Source: CAWULT01 sp963923455 (GTDB taxonomy: Bacteria; Acidobacteriota; Vicinamibacteria; Vicinamibacterales; UBA2999). From it: DNA of 64,000 nt. Made by a program: the position numbers and the translations under genes. The notes under the pieces are model-generated. The model did no database searches, was not told where the DNA came from, and worked only from the letters and a program-made list of their open reading frames with translations. Positions 9,401-17,810 of this stretch are shown in pieces (the first letter of the stretch is position 1; each line of letters opens with the position of its first letter). The stretch lies in contig CAWULT010000006.1 of NCBI GenBank assembly GCA_963923455.1, forward strand, positions 10,834 to 74,833. Direction: 5' to 3'.

Positions 9401-9934
9401 CGCGAACACCAGCGCGACGTCTTCGTCGCTGCCGGCGATGCCGCGACAGATCCGCAGCGCGCGATCGAGCGACGCGTCGACCAGGCGCGGCACCTCGGTC
9501 TCGTCGGCCATCGAGAAACCGGGATCGAGATCGGCCTCGAGCGGAAACTCGCGCAGCAGCGACAGGCAGAACGCGTCGATCGTGCTGATCGCGATGTCGG
9601 CGCGGCGATCCTGCAGCTCCCGCCAGCGCTCGGGCCGGATCGCGCCGGTTCGCGCGGCCGCCTCCAGCGTGGAGACGATGCGCTCGCGCATCTCGGCCGC
9701 GGCCTTGCGCGTGAAGGTGATGGCCAGGACGTTCGCCGGGTCCACGCCCTCCTTCAGCAGGTTGACGTAGCGGTCGACGAGCACCCTCGTCTTGCCCGTG
9801 CCAGCCGACGCCTCGAGGGCGACGTTGGCCCGCGGATCGACGGCGCGCGCGCGGGCGTCGCGATCGCGCGCGTCGATCCGCGACTCGACCGACGTGTCCT
9901 CGGCGTCGAACGGCAGCCAGGGGTCACTCGTCAC
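6482..9934 (-). CDS. addA: AddA-like UvrD-family helicase-nuclease
   Basis: An 1150-residue superfamily 1A helicase with a C-terminal nuclease, used with AddB to resect double-strand breaks for recombination. The GTG start at 9934 lies 11 bases inside the end of addB. Motifs seen: Walker A ASAGTGKT (42-49), Ia TFTRKAAAEMRER, II VLVDEFQDT, III GDRKQSIYGFR, V MTVHASKGLEFPVVFL and VI LLYVALTRARDRLYLA. The C-terminus has a PD-(D/E)XK nuclease with GTIDCLV and VLEFKTG followed by a Q-x-x-x-Y-like helix. An interdomain stretch rich in Ala, Pro and Asp (about 950-1010) is low complexity. Confidence 0.92.
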   Translation of the reverse strand: MTSDPWLPFDAEDTSVESRIDARDRDARARAVDPRANVALEASAGTGKTRVLVDRYVNLLKEGVDPANVLAITFTRKAAAEMRERIVSTLEAAARTGAIRPERWRELQDRRADIAISTIDAFCLSLLREFPLEADLDPGFSMADETEVPRLVDASLDRALRICRGIAGSDEDVALVFAQLGDRRLRAGLAALLGRRIVAPGILERYLASGPRDWDVATVARRGAERLRDLFAGMRGGVEGFIERGPLAPGFRLVARQLRAVLQDGRHEPASVQAAFARCRPVFCTQEGEPRKRPGHPKSQFASEADYRYHKEAVVGHAAAFVQAYAAYRQDLNVLVSRGVMRVFRVAEQEYRRTLDTHAVLDFSDVLLRALQLLRQMEEFSQSRYRLESRYHHVLVDEFQDTSRAQWELVSLLVQAWGAGAGLAHQGPLEPSIFIVGDRKQSIYGFRDADVSVLREAGRHLESLRPGGDVRRSISRSYRSGPALLGFFNDVCAEIDKVPARADAFAYEEADRFPLHGAVASPMGEALGLLAADTPEACAGLTAVEIGRLIDQKAQVRDRDTGLPRDVRPGDVAILFRTRESHREFEQALERRGIPSYVYKGLGFFDADEIKDVLALLWYLADPVSDLRAAAWLRSRFVRVSDEGLRRLAPRLADALRMPEAPPAVGTLDEDDRRVFVAARASSARWRTLVDRVPPAELLDVVLRESAYAFELRGPRRPQARENLKKFRALVRRIQNRGYATLDRIVSHLDRLAVGDEANAAIDATDAVNLMTVHASKGLEFPVVFLVNLSRGTGNRRDPIRLSGAPDGSPSVSVGDFLSEADEDEAPRDAEETKRLLYVALTRARDRLYLASALKDGRLAPGTGSLASVLPLPVQALFSQALAGADPVAWSARSGAVHTFRVCRPESAPAAVGTGIASGAGAPFPAADRAVALTPQGGGLPASPDAARGSTDDDLAPVDAAPGPVSSTAAAAEAVAGGDAARVRRALQGDASSRAIGVLVHRLLQRAGVDPALVAEPGDRAARGRVRAAAARLLGDDEGAEAVDRAAWIEQAVEAFEAIRGRADVQEVLRDAEAFYEVPFSMVEQGRVVRGTIDCLVRSASGAVTVLEFKTGRPKPEHEVQAGFYRRAAQSVFSGIPVTSLLVYATPEAK

Positions 9935-12881
9935 CGACGTAGTCCTTCCGGCAGATCGTCGCGTAGGGGCAGTACCCGCAGCGCATCGGCTCGTGGGGCC
10001 GCGGCGGGAACTCGCCCCGCGCCATGCCGTCGAGCACGCCGAACAGCCGCTCGCGGGCCCCGTCGAGCGCCTCGGCCGCGCCCCTGCCGGAGGCCTCCAC
10101 GATCGCCGTCTCGGCGCGCCTGGCGGCAAACGAGACGTAGCCCGCTTCGGCGACGGTCCAGGGCGCGCCGTCGCGTTCGCTGAGCCGTTCCTGCGCGCAG
10201 AGCGCGTAGATCGGCACCTGCAGCGCGCGTGAGGCCTTTGGCGGCTGCCCCGTCTTGTAGTCGACGACGCGCAGCCGTCGCCCGGACAGCAGGTCGATCC
10301 GGTCGGCCACCCCCCTGAGCGCCACGCGGCGCCCGTCCGCCGCGCCGAGCGCGAAGTCGCCCTGAAGCTCGTATTCGAGCCACCGCTCCTGCACCGCGTC
10401 CGGCGGCCGCGACGCCTCGATGCCGAGCACGACGTCGATCACGCCCGTCGAGATCGCCGAACCGAACAGCCGCGTCCGCTCCAGCGCGCCGTCGGCCTGC
10501 GGCAGCGCGGCCAGCAGCGGCTCGGCCACTTCGGCCGCCACGGCCCGCGCCTCGTCGATCGTGTCCACGGTGATCGGCCCGCGCCCGCGCGCATCCCATG
10601 CCGCGAGGAAGCGATGCAGCACGTCGTGCACGAAGGTGCCGTGCGCCCTCGGCGTCAACGCGGACTGGTCCTCGACGGGCTCCCCGACACCGAGCACGCG
10701 GCGCGCGAAGAACGTGAACGGGCAGTCCTGGTACTGCTCGAGCGCGCTCAGCGAGATCGGGCCAGGCTGGTACCCGGAGGTGATGCCCCGGTAGCGCGGC
10801 TCGTCGCGGCCGGGCGCGGCCACGCGCAGATTCGCCCACGTCCGGGCTGGGTCGGCCAGGGCAGTCACCTGCACGGGGTCCAGGCTCAGGGCCTCGTCGT
10901 CGAAGACCCGTCCGGCGGCGCGCGGGGCCTCCGCCGCGTCGAGCGCCGCGGACTGGAGCACGTCGACGAGCGGCGACGTGCTGACGAGCGCGTCGGCCTC
11001 GAGCTGGAACGTCGAGACGATGAGCCGGGCCGAGGGCAGGGTCAGCAGGTCCGCGAAGGCGGCGCGGACCCCTTCGAGCCGCTCGGTCTCTGCGGGCCAG
11101 CCGAGCTCGCGGAGCACGCCTGGCGAGTAGAAGATGCTGCGCCGCGGATGGTCCGGCCACTCGCCCTCGACGAGGCCGGCCAGCTGCACGTCGTCGAAGT
11201 CGCCGAACCGCGCGCTCGCCGCGTCGACCAGGTGCACGCCGGCGTCGCCGGCCCGCGGCGCGAAGGTCTGCGACTCGATCCACCGCCGCACCAGCGCGGT
11301 CACGTGCGCGAAGTCCACCTCGACCGGGTCGAGCGCCTCGTGTGCGTCACGCAGGGCCGCGAGCGTGCCCAGGATCGCGCCGCGGGCGCGCAGCTGCCGG
11401 GTGCGCAACGGATCGTCGGGGCCCGGCAGGTGCTCGTAGCGGGCCAGGAACTCGAGCAGGCGCGCCAGGAGCGTCGCCACGGGTGCCGGCGTGCGCAGCG
11501 GCTCGAGTTCGGTCGCCAGACGCAGCAGCACGTCGCCCGCGCGCGTGGCCCTGGCCGTGCTCGCCGCGCGACGGTCGTCCACCGGCGTCGAACGCCACCG
11601 TGCGAGCAGGTGTGCCAGCTGCGAGGCCTCGCCGAGATACCCCGCCTCGGCCAGCGCGTCGTCGAGCGCCCGGATGTCGCGCGCACCGAGCGGCGTGCCG
11701 TCCGCCACGAAGCGGAAGTGCGGCGAGCGCAGCAGCGCGATCGCCGGCAGGCGGGCATACGCCGTCTCGATCACCGCGCACACGAGATCCAGCGCCGCGG
11801 CGAAGGGCTCGGCGGCCAGCGGCAGCGCGTCGAACATCTGACACGGCACGCCGGCGGCCCGGAGGACCTCGCGCGTCAGGTAGACGTAGGGCAAGGGCTG
11901 GCGGACGACGAGGGCCGCGCGCTCGAGTCCGGCCAGCTCGCCGCGCCGGACCGCTCCCTTGACGTGGCGCGCGAAGCGCGCGATCTCCTCCTCGCGGTCG
12001 CGAGCCACGTGCAACGCCTCGCCAGACGGCGTCACGAGCAGCACCGGAGCCTGGACCGGCAGGCCGTCGCCGACCCGCACCTCGTCGATGCCGGGCAGCA
12101 TCTGATGGAGCTTCTCGTGATGGGCCCCGGCGAGAACCGCCTCGGTGACGACGAGGTCGAGTCGCTCGAGGCCGGGCACGCGCGCCAGCAGGTCCCAGTC
12201 CGCGGGCGGCAGCCCGTGCGGGTCGAACGCGCGATCGCCGACGGCGACGACCAGGTGCCGGTACGGGCGCGCGGCTGGCGCCGTGATCAGGTGCCGCCGC
12301 AGATCGTGCACGTCGAGGCCGATCGCGGCGCGCGTGCGCTCGAACGCGCGGAAGGCCGCGACGAGGAACCTCGTCTGACGCACGAGCCGCTCGGCGCCGC
12401 GGTCGTCGACGGCGCCCGGCTCGAGCAGCGCCAGCGTCAGGCGCTCGAAGGTGTCGAGGTCCTTCTGGTGATCCCGCAGCGCGTCGTAGAAGCGCAGAAT
12501 CTCGGCCACCAGGCCCGCGCGCAACTGGAACGGCGGCTCGACGCCCGACGCCCTGGCTTCGCGGCACGCCACGCCCAGCAGCACCTCGCGTTCGGCGTCG
12601 CTCAGCACGGGATGGTCGAGCGACAGGCGCTCGGCCATCTTCGGCACGAGTGTCGACCCGGTTGCGAATTCGGGCAGGATCGCGGCCACCGCGCCGCCGC
12701 CCGTGGCCAGACGTGCTTCGAGGCCCCGGCGCAGGTACTCCGCCGCGGCGCGGGTGGGCACCACGACGAGGCGATCGCGGGCGTCGAGCGGCGGACCGTC
12801 GCAGGCGAGATCGCGCAGGGCCGCACGGAACGCCTGGAGGTGGGGGGCACGGACCAGGCGCGTCGTCCGAGGCGTGATCAC
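9924..12881 (-). CDS. addB: AddB-like PD-(D/E)XK nuclease subunit of the helicase-nuclease
   Basis: A 985-residue partner of AddA. The N-terminus has VVVPTRAAAEYL in place of a full Walker A, as expected of an AddB-type inactive helicase. The C-terminal nuclease has GVADRIDLL followed by VVDYKTGQPPKASRALQVPIY (D and the D-X-K pair). The four Fe-S cluster cysteines are one in YQDCPFTFFARRVLG ahead of the nuclease and three in RCGYCPYATIC near the C-terminus. The GTG start at 12881 overlaps the TGA of the upstream gene (GTGA), giving (M)ITPRTTRLVRAPHLQ. Translational coupling to addA (11-base overlap) supports a two-subunit complex. Confidence 0.9.
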   Translation of the reverse strand: MITPRTTRLVRAPHLQAFRAALRDLACDGPPLDARDRLVVVPTRAAAEYLRRGLEARLATGGGAVAAILPEFATGSTLVPKMAERLSLDHPVLSDAEREVLLGVACREARASGVEPPFQLRAGLVAEILRFYDALRDHQKDLDTFERLTLALLEPGAVDDRGAERLVRQTRFLVAAFRAFERTRAAIGLDVHDLRRHLITAPAARPYRHLVVAVGDRAFDPHGLPPADWDLLARVPGLERLDLVVTEAVLAGAHHEKLHQMLPGIDEVRVGDGLPVQAPVLLVTPSGEALHVARDREEEIARFARHVKGAVRRGELAGLERAALVVRQPLPYVYLTREVLRAAGVPCQMFDALPLAAEPFAAALDLVCAVIETAYARLPAIALLRSPHFRFVADGTPLGARDIRALDDALAEAGYLGEASQLAHLLARWRSTPVDDRRAASTARATRAGDVLLRLATELEPLRTPAPVATLLARLLEFLARYEHLPGPDDPLRTRQLRARGAILGTLAALRDAHEALDPVEVDFAHVTALVRRWIESQTFAPRAGDAGVHLVDAASARFGDFDDVQLAGLVEGEWPDHPRRSIFYSPGVLRELGWPAETERLEGVRAAFADLLTLPSARLIVSTFQLEADALVSTSPLVDVLQSAALDAAEAPRAAGRVFDDEALSLDPVQVTALADPARTWANLRVAAPGRDEPRYRGITSGYQPGPISLSALEQYQDCPFTFFARRVLGVGEPVEDQSALTPRAHGTFVHDVLHRFLAAWDARGRGPITVDTIDEARAVAAEVAEPLLAALPQADGALERTRLFGSAISTGVIDVVLGIEASRPPDAVQERWLEYELQGDFALGAADGRRVALRGVADRIDLLSGRRLRVVDYKTGQPPKASRALQVPIYALCAQERLSERDGAPWTVAEAGYVSFAARRAETAIVEASGRGAAEALDGARERLFGVLDGMARGEFPPRPHEPMRCGYCPYATICRKDYVGDE

Positions 12882-14281
12882 TGCAGCTTGGGCGGTTCGA
12901 GGAGGCCCTGGATCTCGAGCTGGACGCGGGAGATCATCATCAGCGCGCCTGCGGCGGCCGACGACGCCTCCCACGCGCGGGCGACGTTGCCGCTGGCAAT
13001 CGCCTCCTGCCGTCCCTTGACGGCCGTCTCGGCGAAGCGCCACGCCCCGACCAGCAATTCGTGCGCGGCGCGCAGGTCGGACGGAATCGGCACGCGGGCG
13101 AGCCGCTCCGCGCCGCCGCTGAACTGGGTCTTCAGGGAGTTGAGCGCCGCGGGCTTCGGCCCCTCGAGGCGGCGGATCGCCTCGAGTGACGGCTGCGACT
13201 GCACCAGCTGCGTCAGCTGCGAACCCACCAGCTTCTGGTAGTCGCGGTAGATGGCACGCCGCACCTCCCACTGGTCGCGCAGCAGCCGCAGCCGGCGGGC
13301 GTCCTCGAGGCGAGTCTCGACGGTGGCCCGCAGCGCCTGCATGGTCTCCGGACGCTTGCGCCCGAGCCGCGCATCCTCCCGCTCGATCCGCGACAGCAGG
13401 CGCTCGACGCTGGTGATCTGCGCCCGGCTGGCGGCCTTCTTCGCCTGAACCGCCAGCGACGTCGTCAGGCGCGCGTAGCGCCGATCGGTCGACTGCTCGG
13501 TGCGGATCTGCCGCTCGATCGAGCGACGGATCGCGGTGGACTCGGCCACGCCGAGCGCGGTCGACTCGGTGGTCATCGTCAGCGCCGACTGCAGCAGCGC
13601 CAGCCGCTCGGCGGCGTTGTCGGCGAGCCCCGCCAGCGTCAGCACGTGCTGGAGCTGCTCGCGCGAGGTCGGCACGGGCAGCATCGGCTCCCGCTCCGGC
13701 ATCACGACCGGCGGCGGCGCCACGAGCGACAGGTCGAAGGGGCTGGCGCCGGGCGCGGCCTTGAGGCCCACGATCGCCTCGTCGATCAGCGCGACGATCT
13801 CCCGGACGTCGTCGGCCCGGTACCCGTAGTGTTCGCGGGGCCAGTCGGCCAGGGCCCGCCGCGCCTGCTCGGCCGCCGCCAGCGCCTTGGCGCGGTCGGT
13901 GGTCAGCGCGATGTCGTTGAGCACGCGCGCCACCTCGTTGCTCAACTCCTGGAAGTCCGACTCGGCGCGGGTGGTGGCGTAGCGGTCGTAGCGGGCCGAG
14001 GCCGCGTACCGATCCGTCCGGCCCCAGTCGACCTGCGAGGCCGGCACCGAGACGATCTGCAGGCGCGGGTCGTCGGAGGGGCCGCCGACCGGAATCGAGA
14101 AGATCACGCGGCCGTCGACGCGGGAGAACTCCCCGTAGCTCGCCACCGAGGACCCGTCCTTCAGGAAGATCCGGAAGATGGTCGCGTCAGGCGCCGCGGC
14201 GGCGATTCCCGCACCGGCCACGACGAGCGACACGGCGAGCGCCAACCTCGAAAGCACAGGCATGAGTCGGGGACGCCACAT
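12878..14281 (-). CDS. Secreted protein of unknown function at the head of the addBA operon
   Basis: A 467-residue protein with a signal peptide (about residues 7-29, ending IAAAAPDA). Residues 33-85 form a small beta domain (IFLKDGSSVASYGEF...VIFSIPVG) of the kind found in secreted Acidobacteriota proteins. From residue 100 on it is almost entirely helical and rich in Ala, Arg, Glu and Leu, with coiled-coil character. The start at ATG 14281 is preferred over the in-frame ATG at 14263 because GGGGAT lies just upstream. It overlaps addB by 4 bases. An exported protein in an operon with a DNA repair enzyme is unexplained; sharing may only reflect transcription. Confidence 0.7.
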   Translation of the reverse strand: MWRPRLMPVLSRLALAVSLVVAGAGIAAAAPDATIFRIFLKDGSSVASYGEFSRVDGRVIFSIPVGGPSDDPRLQIVSVPASQVDWGRTDRYAASARYDRYATTRAESDFQELSNEVARVLNDIALTTDRAKALAAAEQARRALADWPREHYGYRADDVREIVALIDEAIVGLKAAPGASPFDLSLVAPPPVVMPEREPMLPVPTSREQLQHVLTLAGLADNAAERLALLQSALTMTTESTALGVAESTAIRRSIERQIRTEQSTDRRYARLTTSLAVQAKKAASRAQITSVERLLSRIEREDARLGRKRPETMQALRATVETRLEDARRLRLLRDQWEVRRAIYRDYQKLVGSQLTQLVQSQPSLEAIRRLEGPKPAALNSLKTQFSGGAERLARVPIPSDLRAAHELLVGAWRFAETAVKGRQEAIASGNVARAWEASSAAAGALMMISRVQLEIQGLLEPPKLQ

Positions 14282-14436
14282 TGTATCCCCGCCGCTTCGC
14301 GCGGCGGTGTTGAAAACCTGTGGACGCACGGTGCAAATCCTGTGGAGATCCTGACGACGAAAATATTTCGTCGACGCGATCCGGAATACCCGGCGGCCGA
14401 TCGTGGTGTGGACGTCGTCTTCGCGATCCGCTTCGC

Positions 14437-14464
14437 TTGATCGCTCGCGCCACGCACGTAAGAT
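14437..14464 (+). promoter_or_regulatory. Sigma70-like promoter for the 81-residue protein gene
   Basis: TTGATC at 14437-14442 and TAAGAT at 14459-14464 are separated by 16 bases, and the GTG start follows 30 bases later. The surrounding sequence is AT-richer than its neighbourhood. Confidence 0.45.
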
Positions 14465-14494
14465 CGTCGGCGTTCTCTGCCGACGGACACCACC

Positions 14495-14740
14495 GTGACG
14501 ACGCATCACTTCGAAGAGACTATCGGCGGACGGACCTTCGAAATTGAGGTCACTCCGGCCGGTAATCAGTGGCGGGCTCAGCTGCGGCGCCGCCCCGGCA
14601 CACCAACGGCCATGATGCCGTTCTACGGCCCGACGCCCGAGGCCGCCTTGAGCCAGCTCGCGCAGTGGCTGGCGCTGGCGAACCAGCGTCGGACCGCCGC
14701 GGCTGTGGCCTCGCCGGCCACGGGTCCCCTCAGGGCCTGA
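14495..14740 (+). CDS. Hypothetical protein, small and cytoplasmic
   Basis: An 81-residue protein starting at GTG 14495. The N-terminal 30 residues look like two beta strands (HHFEETIGGRTFEIEVTPAGNQWRAQLRRR), then comes a Gly-Pro turn and an amphipathic helix (EAALSQLAQWLALANQ). No family is recognised. It stands alone between the addBA operon (divergent) and the photolyase group (convergent) and has its own promoter-like sequence. Confidence 0.55.
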   Translation: MTTHHFEETIGGRTFEIEVTPAGNQWRAQLRRRPGTPTAMMPFYGPTPEAALSQLAQWLALANQRRTAAAVASPATGPLRA

Positions 14741-14755
14741 CCAGCTGAGCTGGCC

Positions 14756-14773
14756 GGGCCGCTCCCCCGGCCC
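14756..14773 (+). terminator. GC-rich hairpin after the 81-residue protein gene
   Basis: GGGCCG at 14756-14761 pairs with CGGCCC at 14768-14773 across a 6-base loop. A separate palindrome CCAGCT-G-AGCTGG lies just before it at 14741-14753. There is no U-run, so this is only a candidate terminator between convergent genes. Confidence 0.3.
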
Positions 14774-14886
14774 CGGCTCCTGCCGGGCGGGTGGATCGAT
14801 GCCGGTCGGGGATGGCACGGCGGACGGCTCGGCCGTCGCCGCCGTCCCCGGCCTGGAACCCCCATGGGAACAGACGCGGGACCCGC

Positions 14887-15447
14887 CTATTCGGCCGGCG
14901 GGCGTGGCCCCTGGGAGGTCATCATCAGGCGGCTGACGTCGAAGCCGTTCGCGGCGGCGACGTCGAGGGCCTGACGCAGCGTGGCCTCGTCCACACGCGG
15001 GGTCCGCGCCAGCACCCACAAGTACTTGCGGTCCGGCGTGCCGACCGTCACCCACGAGTAGTCCGGCGCGAGGCCGAGCACCCAATAGTCGCCCCAGACC
15101 ATCGGGAGCCACGACAGGATCGCGGGCGCGAAGCGGACCTTGAGCTTGGCCCGCGTCGTGGTATCGACGACCTTCGCGACGCCCCGCGCCTCGGTGACCG
15201 TCCCGTCCGCCCTGCGGCAGCGGTTGGTCACGTCGAGGCGGCCATCGGGCCGCGTCGCGTAGATGGCCTGCACGTCGCCGGCGCACGACTTCTGGAACCA
15301 GTTCGGATAGCGCCCGATCTCGTACCACGCGCCCAGGTACCGCTCGAGGTCCACGCTGGCGACCGTTGCGACGGCAGCCCCGGTCGTCTGCGCCGACGGG
15401 CGGACGGCGGCCAGCCCGAGGGCCGCCACGAGGCTCACGACGACCAT
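14887..15447 (-). CDS. Bacterial lipocalin (Blc-like)
   Basis: A 186-residue exported lipocalin. The N-terminal hydrophobic segment (MVVVSLVAALGLAAVRPSAQ) is a signal peptide without a lipobox cysteine, so the protein is likely periplasmic. The lipocalin signature is VDLERYLGAWYEIGRYPNWFQ, with a second conserved stretch YWVLGLAPDYSWVTVGTPDRKYLWVLART. Such proteins bind lipids or hydrophobic ligands at the envelope. The ATG at 15447 lies 7 bases after the photolyase stop; a TTG 21 bases upstream, 4 bases after GAGGAT, is an alternative start. It belongs to the photolyase operon. Confidence 0.88.
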   Translation of the reverse strand: MVVVSLVAALGLAAVRPSAQTTGAAVATVASVDLERYLGAWYEIGRYPNWFQKSCAGDVQAIYATRPDGRLDVTNRCRRADGTVTEARGVAKVVDTTTRAKLKVRFAPAILSWLPMVWGDYWVLGLAPDYSWVTVGTPDRKYLWVLARTPRVDEATLRQALDVAAANGFDVSRLMMTSQGPRPPAE

Positions 15448-15454
15448 CAACGCG

Positions 15455-16858
15455 TCAGAACGCAAGGCGATCCTCGCGCGGCCGGCGCGCACCGTCCGGC
15501 GCCCAGCGGCCAATGAAGGCGCGGGCGTCGAACTTTCGCGACGTGCTCTCGAGCGACATCCATCGGATGGTGCCGAACACGGGACGTTCGAACCAGGGCC
15601 GGTCGTGCTTGCCGCCGAGCGCCCACGCGATGTTGGCATAGCCGTTCGGGTCTCGGCCGTCGAGCTGATAACGGTCGTTGAGCGCGATCGCGGTCGCGAA
15701 GGCCTCTTCGGGCGACGCCGACCATTCCAGGATCTTCTTGGCCCAGTACATCCGCACGTACCCGTGCATCCAACCGAGCCGCGTCATCTGCGCCTGTGCG
15801 GCGTTCCACAGGGGATCGTGCGTCGCCGCGGCCTCGAACTGCGCCAGCGTGTAGAGGTGCGGGCGCGGGTCGCCCCGGTGCGCGTCGAGCGTGCGCCGCG
15901 CCCACGCCTCGCACCCGCCCAGTTCGTCGTACCGCGGGCTGAACGTGACGAAGTTGACCGCCAGCTCGCGGCGGACGATCAGCTGCTCGATCAGTGCGGC
16001 CACGGCGTCGGGCGGCGCGCCGGAGTCCCGGACGGCGAGGGCGACCTCGCGGGGACCGATGTGGCCGAAGTGCAGGTAGGGCGACAGGCGGCTCGTCCCG
16101 TCGGCCTCCGGGTGGTTGCGCGCTTCGTCGTACTCCGCGAGTGCGCCGCCGACGAACGCGGCGAGGTGCTTCCGGGCCTCGGCCGTGCCGCCGCGCAGGC
16201 CATCGACGGGGCTCACCGCGCGGTCGATCGGCAGGCCGTCGAGCAGATCCCCGGATGCCGCGAGCGAGGCGGGGGAGGACGCGGCCCCCCACGACACGCG
16301 CGCGTGGACGTCCCTGGGGCTCACGAGAAACTCCCGGAGCCGCTCGTGGATGCGCGGACGTATCGTGCGCGCCGCGTACTGCTCCTTCCCCATCAGGCGC
16401 GACGGGACGACGACGTCGGCGTCGACCGTCCAGAACGGCACGCGCAGCGTGTCGGTCAGCGTGCGGCGCCAGGCCTCGCCCTGGCGCAGCGGGTTCTCGT
16501 CGCCGATCACGATGGCCGGGCGCACCTGCTCGAGGAACGGGCCCAGCCGGTGCTCGGGATGGCGCCGCAGCACGAGGGTGACACCTCGGCGCCGGAGCCC
16601 CTCTTCGAGACCGGGCAGGCCCTCGACCAGGAACTGGTAGTGCCGCAGGTTGGCCCGCGTGACGAACGGGTTCAGCCCGAAGAACACGGCCACGGGCTTG
16701 CCCAGCACGTTGGCCAGGTTGATGGCGACGTCGAGGGCGGGGTTGTCGACGGCGCGCTGCGCCCGCTGCATCCAGTAGACGACGCAGGTGCCGTCCGGGT
16801 CGGGCGGCCCGCCCCGCCGCACGCGCACGCGCGGATCGGCCGCGGACACCTCAAACAT
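15455..16858 (-). CDS. phr: Class II deoxyribodipyrimidine photolyase
   Basis: A 467-residue FAD enzyme that reverses cyclobutane pyrimidine dimers using blue light. The N-terminal antenna/Rossmann part shows VVYWMQRAQRAVDNPALD, characteristic of class II enzymes, and the FAD-binding C-terminal part has WMHGYVRMYWAKKILEW, ALNDRYQLDGRDPNGYANIA and RPWFERPVFGTIRWMS. The length matches the class. It overlaps the DUF523/DUF1722 gene upstream by 8 bases, the same partnership seen between ybgA and a photolyase gene in enterobacteria. Confidence 0.95.
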   Translation of the reverse strand: MFEVSAADPRVRVRRGGPPDPDGTCVVYWMQRAQRAVDNPALDVAINLANVLGKPVAVFFGLNPFVTRANLRHYQFLVEGLPGLEEGLRRRGVTLVLRRHPEHRLGPFLEQVRPAIVIGDENPLRQGEAWRRTLTDTLRVPFWTVDADVVVPSRLMGKEQYAARTIRPRIHERLREFLVSPRDVHARVSWGAASSPASLAASGDLLDGLPIDRAVSPVDGLRGGTAEARKHLAAFVGGALAEYDEARNHPEADGTSRLSPYLHFGHIGPREVALAVRDSGAPPDAVAALIEQLIVRRELAVNFVTFSPRYDELGGCEAWARRTLDAHRGDPRPHLYTLAQFEAAATHDPLWNAAQAQMTRLGWMHGYVRMYWAKKILEWSASPEEAFATAIALNDRYQLDGRDPNGYANIAWALGGKHDRPWFERPVFGTIRWMSLESTSRKFDARAFIGRWAPDGARRPREDRLAF

Positions 16859-17810
16859 GGTTGCGCAGCATCAGCTCTTTCGGGTGCGGCTGGAGGTACA
16901 CCTGATCGAGCAGGTAGCGGACGTCGTGCCGGCGCGCGTGGTGCGCGATGAGCGTGATGGGGACGACGAGCGGCACCAGCCCTTTCTGATAGTCCTCGAT
17001 GGTCTGGCCCAGCTCGCGCCGCGACTCGGCATCGACCAGCGTCTGGAAGTAGCCGGCCATGTGCTGCAGCACGTTGGCGTGCCGCCCGCGGGACGCCAGC
17101 ACGGACAGCGCCGCCATGAACGACTCCGCGTAGGCGTCCATCACCTTCCGCGAGAGCCGGCCGCGCACGGACGCGACCATGCGGCCGAGTTCCGCGTACT
17201 TCGCCGGCGCGTGCGCGAGCAGCAGCAGCTTGTGCCGCGTATGGAACCGCACCAGGTCGCCCGCGCGCGGCTCGGCGCCGAAGAACTCCCGCAGGCGCCG
17301 GTAGGCGAACACCCGCTCGATGAAGTTCTCGCGGAGCCGCGGGTCGCCCAGCCGGCCCTCTTCCTCCACGGGCAGCAGCGGCAGCGCCTCGACCAGGGCC
17401 GTCGCGAAGAGCCCGCGACCGTTCCGCTCGTTGTGCCCCGACTCGGCGTACACCTTCACCCGGAACAGGCCGCACGACGGCGAGTCCTTCTTGAGCACGT
17501 AGCCGTCGAGATCCAGCTTCACCAGCGACGGAATCCGGTGGTCGACCGCCCGCGCGAGCTGCGCCGTCACGTCCACCTTGGTCCGCACCGTGACGAGCCG
17601 CACGTCGTCATCGACCCGCACCAGGCGCATCGCCTCGCGCGGCGTCCCGAACCCCGCCTCGACCTCCGGGCACACCGGCACCCAGTCCACGAAGTGGGCG
17701 AAGGCGTCGTTCAGGAACGGGTCGCGTTTGTGCCCGCCGTCGAAGCGGACCTTCTCTCCGAGGAGACAGGTGGAGACGCCGATGCGGACGGCCGATGCGG
17801 AGATGGTCAT
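16851..17810 (-). CDS. YbgA-like DUF523/DUF1722 protein
   Basis: A 319-residue two-domain protein. The DUF523 domain (about 8-150) has the cysteine motifs STCLLGEKVRFDGGHKRD and VPVCPEVEAGFGTPREAMRL, plus KKDSPSCGLFRVKVY; these conserved cysteines may bind a metal or Fe-S cluster. The DUF1722 domain (about 185-305) has RFHTRHKLLLLAHAP and LQHMAGYF. The gene is coupled by overlap to the class II photolyase, and an auxiliary role in UV repair is inferred from that recurrent pairing. The biochemical function is not established. Confidence 0.88.
   Translation of the reverse strand: MTISASAVRIGVSTCLLGEKVRFDGGHKRDPFLNDAFAHFVDWVPVCPEVEAGFGTPREAMRLVRVDDDVRLVTVRTKVDVTAQLARAVDHRIPSLVKLDLDGYVLKKDSPSCGLFRVKVYAESGHNERNGRGLFATALVEALPLLPVEEEGRLGDPRLRENFIERVFAYRRLREFFGAEPRAGDLVRFHTRHKLLLLAHAPAKYAELGRMVASVRGRLSRKVMDAYAESFMAALSVLASRGRHANVLQHMAGYFQTLVDAESRRELGQTIEDYQKGLVPLVVPITLIAHHARRHDVRYLLDQVYLQPHPKELMLRNHV

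Noticed and set aside
10614..13241. An 875-residue plus-strand open frame opposite addB
   Set aside because: It is an antisense shadow of addB, rich in Arg, Gly and Ala without any conserved motif, as expected from third-codon GC bias.
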